A stretch of 64,000 nt of DNA from an uncultured Alistipes sp. GTDB taxonomy: Bacteria; Bacteroidota; Bacteroidia; Bacteroidales; Rikenellaceae. The stretch is taken from positions 124,001-188,000 of the forward strand of contig UQDC01000004.1 in assembly GCA_900539755.1 (NCBI GenBank). Direction: 5' to 3'. Positions 34,531 through 42,205 of this stretch are shown piece after piece. A model generated the notes under the pieces. That model saw nothing but the letters and a program-made list of their open reading frames with translations. It ran no database searches and was not told the origin of the DNA. A program made the position numbers and the translations under genes. Numbering within the stretch: the first letter of the stretch is position 1; the number at the start of each line of letters is the position of its first letter.

Positions 34531-36033
34531 ATGAAAATCCTGACAGGCAAAACCATCCAAGAGGCAGATCGATACACGATCGAGCACGAACCCATCTCCA
34601 GTCTCGATCTGATGGAACGTGCTTCTGAAACGTTGGCGCAATGGATTGCTAATCATATTGCACAGGAGAGCGTATTGTTGCTTGTCGTTGGCAAGGGTAA
34701 TAATGGAGGCGATGGTTTGGCTGTGGCTCGTATGTTGCATGGGGCTGGGTTCGATTGCCGGGTAGCCCTGATTTTCGAACCTGAACAGCTGTCGGAACAG
34801 TGTCGCCAAAATTTGGAGCGTTTACCTGCTGAGATTCCGGTGAGTCAGGGACTGGATTTTGACATTGACCCGGAGGTGGTGATTGTGGATGCCTTATTGG
34901 GTACAGGGGTCCGAGGCGAGGTGCGAGGAGTAGTCGCTGAGGCCATCGAACGGATCAATGAATCTGGATGTCGTGTTGTTTCGATTGATATTCCCTCTGG
35001 AATGTTAACGGAATATGGAAATACGGCCGATCGGATCATGGTACATGCTTCGGTTACGCTAACCCTTGAATTCACAAAATTGGCCTTATTGTTGCCCGAA
35101 GCGGGTGAGGCTGTCGGACAGTTAGAAGTTCTGCCAATCGGTCTTTCAGAGACCTTTATTGATCAGGCGGCCTCTCCGTATGTATACGTGGATGAGGAGT
35201 TGATTCGAAATATCATCTTGCCCCGTCCCCGTTTTGGCCATAAGGGGTGTTTTGGCCATGCCTTATTGATTTGTGGCTCGGAAGGAATGGTTGGGGCGGC
35301 TGTTTTGGCTTCTGGGGCTGCACTTCGTTCGGGATGTGGATTGGTAACTGTGCATCTACCTCGAGAAGAGCGTTTTGCCGTACAGGCCAATTATCCTGCA
35401 GCGTTGGTCAGCTGTGACCCAGGAGCATGGTTTACCCAATTGCCCGCACAGATTGACCGTTATACTGCTATTGGTATAGGTCCAGGACTCGGGCGTCACA
35501 CCGAAAGTGTAAAAGGGTTACGAGCTGTGTTGCAATGCGGCAAACCATTGATTCTGGATGCAGATGCGCTGAATTTGTTGGCTGAGCAGCCTGATTTACT
35601 GGCTCAAATACCTGCGGGTTCGATTTTAACGCCTCACTTGGGGGAATTGCGCCGCTTGATTGGAGATTGGACATCGGATCAACAACGCAACGAAAAGGTG
35701 CAGGAGTTGGCTCGTCGTCTGACGTCGATTGTGGTGGTGAAGGGGGCGCATACGATGATTTGTACTCCGGAGGGTACCTGCTATTTTAACTCGACAGGAA
35801 ATGCAGGTATGGCCAAAGGTGGTAGCGGAGATGTTTTGACTGGATTAATTACAGGCTTGCGAGCTCGTGGTTACAACGCTTTGGAAGCGGCTATTTTAGG
35901 CGTTTATCTGCATGGAGTGGCTGGTGATAAAGCAGCTGATTATTATAGTCAAGAGGGGATGAATGCCGGAGATTTGGCTGACTTTATTGGTGAAGGCTAT
36001 AGAGAGTTAGAAGATCACCCGTTTGAAAATTGA
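34531..36033 (+). CDS. nnr: Bifunctional NAD(P)HX epimerase / ADP- or ATP-dependent dehydratase
   Basis: A 500-residue fusion. The N-terminal half (about 1-215) is the YjeF_N epimerase with GKGNNGGDGLAVARML and VDALLGTGVRG. The C-terminal half (about 225-500) is the carbohydrate-kinase-like dehydratase with GHKGCFGHALLICGS, LTPHLGELRRLIG and NAGMAKGGSGDVLTGLI. Together they repair hydrated, inactive NADHX and NADPHX. It starts 10 bp after nqrF, so it is very probably transcribed with the NADH-oxidising complex. The 3' end overlaps the promoter region of the next gene. Confidence 0.95.
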   Translation: MKILTGKTIQEADRYTIEHEPISSLDLMERASETLAQWIANHIAQESVLLLVVGKGNNGGDGLAVARMLHGAGFDCRVALIFEPEQLSEQCRQNLERLPAEIPVSQGLDFDIDPEVVIVDALLGTGVRGEVRGVVAEAIERINESGCRVVSIDIPSGMLTEYGNTADRIMVHASVTLTLEFTKLALLLPEAGEAVGQLEVLPIGLSETFIDQAASPYVYVDEELIRNIILPRPRFGHKGCFGHALLICGSEGMVGAAVLASGAALRSGCGLVTVHLPREERFAVQANYPAALVSCDPGAWFTQLPAQIDRYTAIGIGPGLGRHTESVKGLRAVLQCGKPLILDADALNLLAEQPDLLAQIPAGSILTPHLGELRRLIGDWTSDQQRNEKVQELARRLTSIVVVKGAHTMICTPEGTCYFNSTGNAGMAKGGSGDVLTGLITGLRARGYNALEAAILGVYLHGVAGDKAADYYSQEGMNAGDLADFIGEGYRELEDHPFEN

Positions 36034-36045
36034 CTATAGCGCTTA

Positions 36046-36071
36046 TTGTTTCACAACTTTTCGTATCTTTG
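36046..36071 (+). promoter_or_regulatory. Promoter of the 93-residue protein gene
   Basis: TATCTTTG at 36064-36071 (-7) with TTGTTTC at 36046-36052 as the -33 element; the start site would be near 36078, about 17 nt before the ATG. The short leader agrees with a start at 36095 rather than at 36023. Confidence 0.6.
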
Positions 36072-36094
36072 CTCAAAATCAAAATCTAATTGTT

Positions 36095-36376
36095 ATGGCA
36101 AGTATTAGAAGAATTAAAAACGAAATAGACTATCTGGTTAGCGAAGTAATTTCGGATGGTTATATGGCTTTGTACTTCAATGGCGAGAAACGCGATGCTA
36201 TTGTTGCTGTAATTGAAGAGGCTGTGGCCATGCGTAACAAATTATACGATCAGGTTAACCATCCTGCTGACAAACAGAATAAAAGTTTGGTTCGCAAACA
36301 TTATGCACAAGTTCGTCGTGATATGATGAGCGGTGTAGATGGTTTGTTCCGTAAATTAAGTGATATTTGCAAATAG
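36095..36376 (+). CDS. Small conserved hypothetical protein
   Basis: 93 residues from the ATG at 36095. The longer frame from 36023 would start before the promoter, so it is rejected. The protein is helical and highly charged, with no signal peptide or membrane helix: ASIRRIKNEIDYLVSEVI at the start, then HYAQVRRDMMSGVDGLFRKL at the end. I believe similar short proteins are common in Bacteroidales, but I know no function. It has its own promoter and high expression potential (consensus -7 box, short leader). Confidence 0.8.
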   Translation: MASIRRIKNEIDYLVSEVISDGYMALYFNGEKRDAIVAVIEEAVAMRNKLYDQVNHPADKQNKSLVRKHYAQVRRDMMSGVDGLFRKLSDICK

Positions 36377-36551
36377 AGTATTGCTCTCATTTCAAAGTTA
36401 TCGGCTTTGCATATTATGCAAAGCCGATTTTATTTATGGGCTTGTCAACTTATTTATAATGTGTGTAATGCTGAATCTAATTTGTAATTCGTAGATTTTT
36501 TACGAGTGAATAATAGATTTACTATAATGTATAAAGCCGTGTAGCTTTTGC

Positions 36552-37310
36552 TTATTGTTCGTGAGTTTCGAGAATGGTGTGAGGAACAGTTCCGTGCGAA
36601 AGGAGTTGAATAGGGCAGTCGTAATTGTGTAACTGTTCTGGCGTAATAATATTGGAGTTGTGTCTATGGACATGCCGATTGACACAGACAATAGATTTTA
36701 CATACGAAGTAATCGTGCCCAAATCGTGTGACACCATGACGATAGCCATGTTATTATTCAGTTGACGCAGAATGGTATATAGCTCTTTCTCGAATTTGTT
36801 GTCAACAAAATTGGCAGGCTCATCAAGAATCAGCACTTTAGGATCAGCAATTAAAGCCCTGCAAAGCAAAGTACGTTGTAGCTGACCTCCCGACAATTCG
36901 CCAATAGGGCGTTCTGCGATTGATGCAATACCGCATAAATCAAGCAAATGCAAAGCCTTTGTTTTGTCTTTTGTGGTATATCTGCCAAAGAAGCGTTTTT
37001 GCGCTTGCAGGCCCGATAATACTACCTCTTTAACTGAGATTGGAAAGGATTTGTCGATGTCGGATACTTGAGGCATATATCCAATCGCACGGTGTCCATT
37101 ATTCTCAATTTCAGGAGCATAAATAATATCACCAGAGTAGGGGATCGCCTTGAGTATGGCTTTAACAAGGGTGGTTTTCCCTCCACCATTGGGACCTATA
37201 ATGCCTATGAAATCCTGTGGATAGATCTCTAAAGTAACCTCTTCGATAGCATTGGTTCGTCCATCGTAACTGACGGAAACATGTTGTATGGAGATCAAAC
37301 TGTTACTCAT
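36552..37310 (-). CDS. Zinc/manganese-type ABC transporter ATP-binding protein
   Basis: Start at 37310 (MSNSLISIQHVSV), giving 252 residues and the common 4-bp ATGA overlap with the upstream gene; a start 21 bp earlier is also in frame. Motifs: Walker A GPNGGGKTT (about 38-46), Q-loop MPQVSDIDKSFPIS as in ZnuC/MntB-type ATPases, signature LSGGQLQRT, Walker B VLILDEPAN, and SHDLG. It would energise import of Zn2+ or Mn2+ bound by the adjacent lipoprotein. No membrane permease gene follows: the next 175 bp to the opposite-strand gene are non-coding. Confidence 0.9.
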   Translation of the reverse strand: MSNSLISIQHVSVSYDGRTNAIEEVTLEIYPQDFIGIIGPNGGGKTTLVKAILKAIPYSGDIIYAPEIENNGHRAIGYMPQVSDIDKSFPISVKEVVLSGLQAQKRFFGRYTTKDKTKALHLLDLCGIASIAERPIGELSGGQLQRTLLCRALIADPKVLILDEPANFVDNKFEKELYTILRQLNNNMAIVMVSHDLGTITSYVKSIVCVNRHVHRHNSNIITPEQLHNYDCPIQLLSHGTVPHTILETHEQ

Positions 37311-38245
37311 GGATGTGCGATTTGAGTACAAATATTCAAGGTGTTTTGGATCAGGTTTGGCGCAAGCGGATCAAATGGAATTGCAGGTATGTCTAATTCA
37401 TTTGATAGCGCCTCTACACTGCTGCGACTAAATTGTTGTTGATAGAATATTTGATTGATATTTAATTTTTTAACGGTATCGATTAATTGTTTGAGGTATT
37501 CTGCAGAGGGCTCTTTCCCTTCTTTTTCGAGTGAAATTTGGCGCAGATTGTAATCTCGAGCTAAATAAGTAAGTGCTGGATGGTATATGATAAAAGCAGT
37601 ATTACCAGTTTGAAACATTTCGTTTAGAGCATAGTCTAAAGAATCCAAACGTGAGATTAGTTTTTCATAATTTGTTTTGTAGCGAATAGAGTCTGGATAG
37701 AGTGCTGTCAGACCGTCGTAAATGTTTTTAGCTATTACTTTGGCTGATCGTGGAGAATTCCATATATGAGGGTCAATCCCTGTAATAGACGTTTGAGCAG
37801 TCATTGAACTCTCTCTGAATTGCTCATGAGCAGTATCGACAGCGTTAGATTCAGAGATTGAATGATGATGCTTTTCAGAATGGAGGTGAGCGTGTCCAGT
37901 AATTAAACTAATACCTTTCGAAACATTTATGTTTCGCACATTGGGCATATTGTGTTGTATAGAATTGTTTAGCTGTTGCTCGTAATCCAGGAGTCCAGTG
38001 CTAATATAAAATTGAGATTGAGCGACTTGCCTCATTTGGGTTTGGGTGGGTTCATAAGTTTCAACATTTGCACCTGAGGGAACCAAAGTATTGATTACAA
38101 AATCTGAATCGACTATCTGTTCAGTCAAAAAGGCCAATGGAGCAATACTGACAGAAATGGTTGGTCTATGATCTACCTTTTGTTGTTGACAACTTGTTGT
38201 AAAGCAGAACAATATAGTAAATAGTGTGATCTGAAAAATTTTCAT
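37307..38245 (-). CDS. ZnuA-like metal-binding lipoprotein of an ABC transporter
   Basis: A 312-residue cluster A-I substrate-binding protein. The N-terminus MKIFQITLFTILFCFTTSC has a lipobox with Cys19. Metal ligands are as in ZnuA: a His in GIDPHIWNSP, His in YHPALTYLARDY, an Asp in the C-terminal IPAIPFDPLAPN, and the His-rich loop HAHLHSEKHHHS (about 119-130) typical of zinc rather than manganese binders. It is followed by the ATPase with a 4-bp overlap. A short hairpin (TGAGAA/TTCTCA, 38248-38266) lies just before the start codon and could mask initiation. Confidence 0.9.
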   Translation of the reverse strand: MKIFQITLFTILFCFTTSCQQQKVDHRPTISVSIAPLAFLTEQIVDSDFVINTLVPSGANVETYEPTQTQMRQVAQSQFYISTGLLDYEQQLNNSIQHNMPNVRNINVSKGISLITGHAHLHSEKHHHSISESNAVDTAHEQFRESSMTAQTSITGIDPHIWNSPRSAKVIAKNIYDGLTALYPDSIRYKTNYEKLISRLDSLDYALNEMFQTGNTAFIIYHPALTYLARDYNLRQISLEKEGKEPSAEYLKQLIDTVKKLNINQIFYQQQFSRSSVEALSNELDIPAIPFDPLAPNLIQNTLNICTQIAHP

Positions 38246-38490
38246 ATTGAGAAGTAATATTTCTCATGCTAAGGTACTCATTGATTGCTTAACCTCAAAA
38301 TATAGATGTTTGGGGTTGATACGGTTTTAGCAAAGTAGGGTTTTATTATTATTTAGATTGATATGTAACCGTGATATTGGCTATCAGATCTTATTATTAA
38401 TGATTTAATTTATATTATTTAACATAATATAAATTATAATTCATATATTAATGGGATAAATTGAACTAGTTTATATGACTGGTTTCAGGA
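38246..38490 (-). promoter_or_regulatory. Upstream region of the metal-transport genes with long inverted repeat
   Basis: AT-rich, 245 bp, no gene. It holds a perfect 13-bp inverted repeat with 5-nt spacer at 38406-38436 (arms TAATTTATATTAT and its complement), and an imperfect -7 element (TATATTTTG on the minus strand near 38294-38302). The repeat is 160 bp before znuA-like and just after the HTH gene, so it may be an operator or an AU-only hairpin. Confidence 0.45.
38406..38436. repeat. 13-bp inverted repeat, 5-nt spacer
   Basis: Left arm 38406-38418, spacer TTAAC, right arm 38424-38436; perfect complementarity, only A and T in the arms. No poly-T run follows on either strand that would make it a standard terminator. 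Confidence 0.7.
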
Positions 38491-39198
38491 TTATTCTTCC
38501 GGTGTGTATGTAATGAATGTTTTGTTTTTGAATAGAATGATGATTTTTTCAATGTCGGATGAACTTTGATTGTTCTTTGTGTCGATATTCTTAAACGTTT
38601 TTGAATTACCCTGTGACGTATGTTGGTCTGATGATAAATTTTGATTGTGTTGATCAGAGTTCTCAGATCTTTTTCCTGTGGACTGATTGGTTGCGTTTAA
38701 ACCGGAGACTTGAGCTGTAAGATTGACATCAGGGTGTTTGTCATGCTCAGAAATTATCGACTGAGAATCGGATATACTGGACGAATGGTTAGGTTCGGAC
38801 ATTATAAGCGATTCTTGAGAAGTTGTCTGAAATGAATCGAACAGAGTTTCTGATGTATTGGCGGAGGTATTAGGTATAGTCTGTTGTGGTATGTTTGAGG
38901 TATCTTGATTGAGATTTTCCAATTGAGGTATGGTCGGTTGATGTATCAAGATCTCTTGTTTGGACTGAGGGTTGGAAGATGATTCGTTGGTTCGATACAT
39001 GGGGCCTTTTCCCATAATCAGCCAATCGGGGGCAATTTTAGGGAAACGCTGGAGCATTTTTTCAATGAAGTCAAAACTAGGTTTATTACGTCCACTTAGA
39101 ATATGGGTAATGCTTGATTGCTGCACTCCCATAATTTGAGCGAAGTTTGATCTTGAGAGACCTTCGTAATTTAGGAACTTTTGTAGTCGATCCTTCAT
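38491..39198 (-). CDS. HTH protein with disordered Ser/Asn/Gln linker
   Basis: 235 residues in three parts. The N-terminal helix-turn-helix of Xre/Cro type occupies about 1-65 (SRSNFAQIMGVQQSSITHIL, then NKPSFDFIEKML and DWLIMGKGPMYR). A long low-complexity section rich in Ser, Asn, Gln, Thr and His follows (about 70-212). A short conserved end, IEKIIILFKNKTFITYTPEE, closes the protein; this pattern recurs at the end of many Bacteroidota HTH proteins, as I remember them. It is a DNA-binding protein, presumably a regulator. Base composition is clearly lower in GC than the neighbouring housekeeping genes. The large AT-rich region upstream holds its promoter and probably its operators. Confidence 0.8.
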   Translation of the reverse strand: MKDRLQKFLNYEGLSRSNFAQIMGVQQSSITHILSGRNKPSFDFIEKMLQRFPKIAPDWLIMGKGPMYRTNESSSNPQSKQEILIHQPTIPQLENLNQDTSNIPQQTIPNTSANTSETLFDSFQTTSQESLIMSEPNHSSSISDSQSIISEHDKHPDVNLTAQVSGLNATNQSTGKRSENSDQHNQNLSSDQHTSQGNSKTFKNIDTKNNQSSSDIEKIIILFKNKTFITYTPEE

Positions 39199-39842
39199 AT
39201 TAGATAATTTTTACAAATATAAACAATATATTAACAAAACACAATGTATAAATTTCACATGTAACAAATGAAATGCTTAATCAAACTATTTACAAATGTA
39301 ACGCATATAGCGAGCAACATCTATTATAAGCCCCATATTTTTATATATATAAAGTAAATATAAATATAAATCACTATAATTTGCTTATAATTATGCTATT
39401 AAGCGCTTATAAATATATTATTGTGTATTTATATTACATTAACTATTCTTCATATAACAATTAATAACAATTAAAACTTTAGTTTAATAAGTTTATATAA
39501 CTGATTAATAGTGTATTAAGCATTGTGAATACAACTATTGTTATAGACTGTTATTGATTGGAATTTATGCGCGAGAAACATACATTTGCAAAATGTAAAA
39601 TCAGACAAAAAACAATTAGATCATAGATGATTGTTACAAAAGTAATAAAATAGAGTCAATTTACATATGATATGTATACAAATGTGAATAAAATAATTTA
39701 CAAATGGAATATTTTGACAGAGATTTTGGTATTCCCTACCTCGTTACGAACACTTTATTTATATGAATTTTATCAGAATATAATTATGTTAAATAAAAAA
39801 GCGCTCCTTTTGAGAGCGCCTTCGTTTAGTTAAAAGTCTGAT
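39199..39842. other. AT-rich intergenic region with repeated TTACAAATG-type dyads
   Basis: About 640 bp with no gene and very low GC. It contains hyphenated palindromes TTACA-AA-TGTAA (39290-39301), TACATTT-GCA-AAATGTA (39581-39597) and TACATAT-G-ATATGTA (39662-39676), further TTTACAAAT half-sites at 39210-39218 and 39697-39706, and a tandem 10-bp direct repeat TAACAATTAA x2 (39455-39474). Several CAAAnnTA strings are also minus-strand -7 boxes (for example 39214-39221 before the HTH gene). No DnaA-box cluster was seen. Confidence 0.55.
39795..39820 (-). terminator. Terminator of the HIT/phosphohexomutase unit
   Basis: On the minus strand GGCGCTCTC, AAAA, GGAGCGC followed by TTTTTTATTT (stem GCGCTC 39801-39806 with GAGCGC 39814-39819). 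Located 23 bp after the HIT gene stop. Confidence 0.85.
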
Positions 39843-40229
39843 TTATAGTTTAATCATCTCAGAAATTTGAGAGAATTCTTCCGGTGACAATTGTAGTTTT
39901 TCTTTATGGAAATCTACATCACTTTCACTATTTATAGGAATAAGGTGTATATGTGCATGCGGAACCTCCATACCAAGCACTACTACTGCTACGCGTTTGC
40001 ACGCTATTTTCTCTCCTATTTGCTTCGCTATTTTTTTTGCAAACACCATCATGCCTGCTAGCGTGTCGTCGTCCAGATCGAAAATGTAGTCGGTCTCTTG
40101 TTTGGGGACAACTAATGTATGGCCTTTAGCTAGTGGATTGATATCCAAAAAGGCAAAATAACGATCATCCTCGGCTACCTTGTAGCACGGAATCTCTCCT
40201 TTGATGATTCGTGTGAAAATTGAAGCCAT
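39843..40229 (-). CDS. HIT family hydrolase
   Basis: A 128-residue histidine-triad protein of the HinT type, which hydrolyses nucleoside phosphoramidates or related AMP conjugates. The start MASIFTRIIKGEIPCYKV and the VVPKQET segment are typical. The triad HAHIHLIPI contains the catalytic His. It lies 8 bp after the phosphohexomutase gene on the same strand, so the two are co-transcribed. Confidence 0.93.
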   Translation of the reverse strand: MASIFTRIIKGEIPCYKVAEDDRYFAFLDINPLAKGHTLVVPKQETDYIFDLDDDTLAGMMVFAKKIAKQIGEKIACKRVAVVVLGMEVPHAHIHLIPINSESDVDFHKEKLQLSPEEFSQISEMIKL

Positions 40230-40237
40230 ATCGGTTA

Positions 40238-41974
40238 TTATTTAGTTAATTCGGTCTCGAGAGTTTGTAATTTGCCGTCGAGTTTGTGTTGTACTGCATA
40301 GAACTGCTCTTTCGAAGGTAACTCTTCTCGAACTCCGAAATAAAATTTGATTTTAGGTTCGGTGCCTGATGGACGAATGGAGACGATGGTGTTGTCTTCA
40401 GTGAAGAATTGTAATACATTCGACTTTTCCATCTCAATTGGTGTACGATTTCCAGTCTGCACATCGAGAGCTTCTGAAAAGAGATAGTCTTTGATGGTAA
40501 CAATCGGTGATCCACCTATAGTTTTAGGAGGATTTGCACGGAATTCATCCATCATTTTTTTGATCTCTTCTGCACCCTCTTTGCCTTGGCGAACGATGTA
40601 GATCATAGCCTCCTTATAGAAACCGTATTTAACATAAATCTCTTTGAGAAGGTCGTATAAGGTCATGCCTTGGCTTTTGGCCCAAGCAGCTGCTTCAGCA
40701 GCCAAAGAGCAGGCGCTTACTGCATCTTTATCGCGTACAAAATCACCAGCTAAGAAACCGAAACTCTCTTCACCGCCACCGATATATTGCATTTTCCCTT
40801 CAAGATTGCGAATGATTTCGGCTATGTATTTAAAGCCTGTCAAGCATTCGAAACATTGAACGCCATAGGATTCGGCAACCTGGTTGATCAAACCGGTTGT
40901 TACGATGGTTTTGATGACGAATTGTTTGCCGTTTAATTTGTTGAGTTCGCTCCAGCGACGCATCAGGTAGTACGCCAAAAGAGTACAGGTCTGATTGCCA
41001 TTGAGCAGGACGTAATCGCCCTTTTCGTTGGGCAGAGCTACACCAATACGGTCTGCATCGGGGTCGGTAGCCAATACCAGGTCGGCTTCCTCTTTGGCTG
41101 CCAAATCAATGGCCATTTTCATCGTCGCGCGCTCTTCAGGGTTTGGCGATGCAACTGTCGGGAAATTGCCATCGGAGATGTTTTGCTCTTTGACCGTAAT
41201 AATATTATGGAAGCCAAATTTACGCAATGATGCAGGTACTAAAATAACACCGGAACCGTGCAAAGGAGTATAGACGATTTTCATGTCGCTATTGGCCTCA
41301 ATGGCTTCTGGTGACAATGAAAGGCTGTGAATGGTGTCGAGGTACAGGTTGTCGAACTCTTCACCAAGGATGGTGATATTCTCTTTGCTGGTTGTAGTGA
41401 GAACTTCGTCAGGAGAAGTAATTTTTTGTACCTCTGCGATGATGTTTTTGTCATGTGGCGGAGTGACTTGAGCTCCATCAGCCCAATAAGCTTTGTATCC
41501 GTTATACTCTTTGGGGTTGTGAGAGGCGGTAATGACTACTCCGCTCTGGCATCCCAATTGACGGATTGCGAAACTTAATTCCGGTGTTGGACGCAAAGAG
41601 TCAAACAGATATACTTTGAATCCATTTGCGGCAAAAATAGAGGCAGTATGTTCTGAAAAAAGGCGGCTATTGTTACGGCTATCATGGCCGATTGCCACTT
41701 TGATTTTTTCATTTGGGAAGGCCTTTTTCAGATAGTTGGCCAACCCTTGGGTTGCCATACCTACTGTGTAGATATTCATGCGGTTGGTACCGACACCCAT
41801 AATGCCGCGCAAGCCTCCGGTTCCGAATTCGAGGTCTTTATAAAAACTCTCGGTTAATTCCTTTTTATCGTTGTCAATCAGGTGTTTAACCTGTTGTTTG
41901 GTCTTTTCGTCATAGTTGCCAGTCAGCCACTTTTGGGCTTTTTCAAGCACGATCTGGTCCAAATTTGTGTCCAT
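40238..41974 (-). CDS. Phosphoglucomutase/phosphomannomutase
   Basis: A 578-residue alpha-D-phosphohexomutase. Catalytic serine loop TASHNPKEYNG (about 145-155), metal-binding loop ATDPDADRIG, sugar-binding GGGEESFG and phosphate-binding RPSGTEPKIKFY near the C-terminus are intact. The length and N-terminal extension fit the Bacteroidota/Firmicutes PgcA-type glucose-1,6-bisphosphate-using enzyme. It interconverts hexose-1- and hexose-6-phosphates. It is the first gene of a two-gene unit with the HIT protein. Confidence 0.94.
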   Translation of the reverse strand: MDTNLDQIVLEKAQKWLTGNYDEKTKQQVKHLIDNDKKELTESFYKDLEFGTGGLRGIMGVGTNRMNIYTVGMATQGLANYLKKAFPNEKIKVAIGHDSRNNSRLFSEHTASIFAANGFKVYLFDSLRPTPELSFAIRQLGCQSGVVITASHNPKEYNGYKAYWADGAQVTPPHDKNIIAEVQKITSPDEVLTTTSKENITILGEEFDNLYLDTIHSLSLSPEAIEANSDMKIVYTPLHGSGVILVPASLRKFGFHNIITVKEQNISDGNFPTVASPNPEERATMKMAIDLAAKEEADLVLATDPDADRIGVALPNEKGDYVLLNGNQTCTLLAYYLMRRWSELNKLNGKQFVIKTIVTTGLINQVAESYGVQCFECLTGFKYIAEIIRNLEGKMQYIGGGEESFGFLAGDFVRDKDAVSACSLAAEAAAWAKSQGMTLYDLLKEIYVKYGFYKEAMIYIVRQGKEGAEEIKKMMDEFRANPPKTIGGSPIVTIKDYLFSEALDVQTGNRTPIEMEKSNVLQFFTEDNTIVSIRPSGTEPKIKFYFGVREELPSKEQFYAVQHKLDGKLQTLETELTK

Positions 41975-42031
41975 CGTCTTATGTGTTTTGTTTATACTAT
42001 CTTGAAATTAGAGTCGAAAAAACTTATAGAC

Positions 42032-42039
42032 AAAAATAA
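42032..42039 (-). promoter_or_regulatory. -7 box of the phosphohexomutase unit
   Basis: On the minus strand TATTTTTG, matching TAnnTTTG, about 58 bp before the start codon. Confidence 0.45.
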
Positions 42040-42205
42040 GAATTATTTTCTGAATACTCTATATCAAACGATTAAAAACCGACCCTATTGTATCCCTTAT
42101 TTTTCTATATAAATTTAAGTTAAATAAACAATATAGTATGTGGTTTTTTTTTCACATTGTTATTTACAATTTTGCTTAAGCAAATCGAAATAATCCACTC
42201 TGATA

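Noticed and set aside
36023..36094. Longer N-terminus for the 93-residue protein
   Set aside because: It would overlap the end of the preceding gene and the promoter itself.
39199..39842. Replication origin near dnaA
   Set aside because: AT-rich, but no repeated TTATCCACA-type boxes, and it lies 2.4 kb from dnaA with two genes between.
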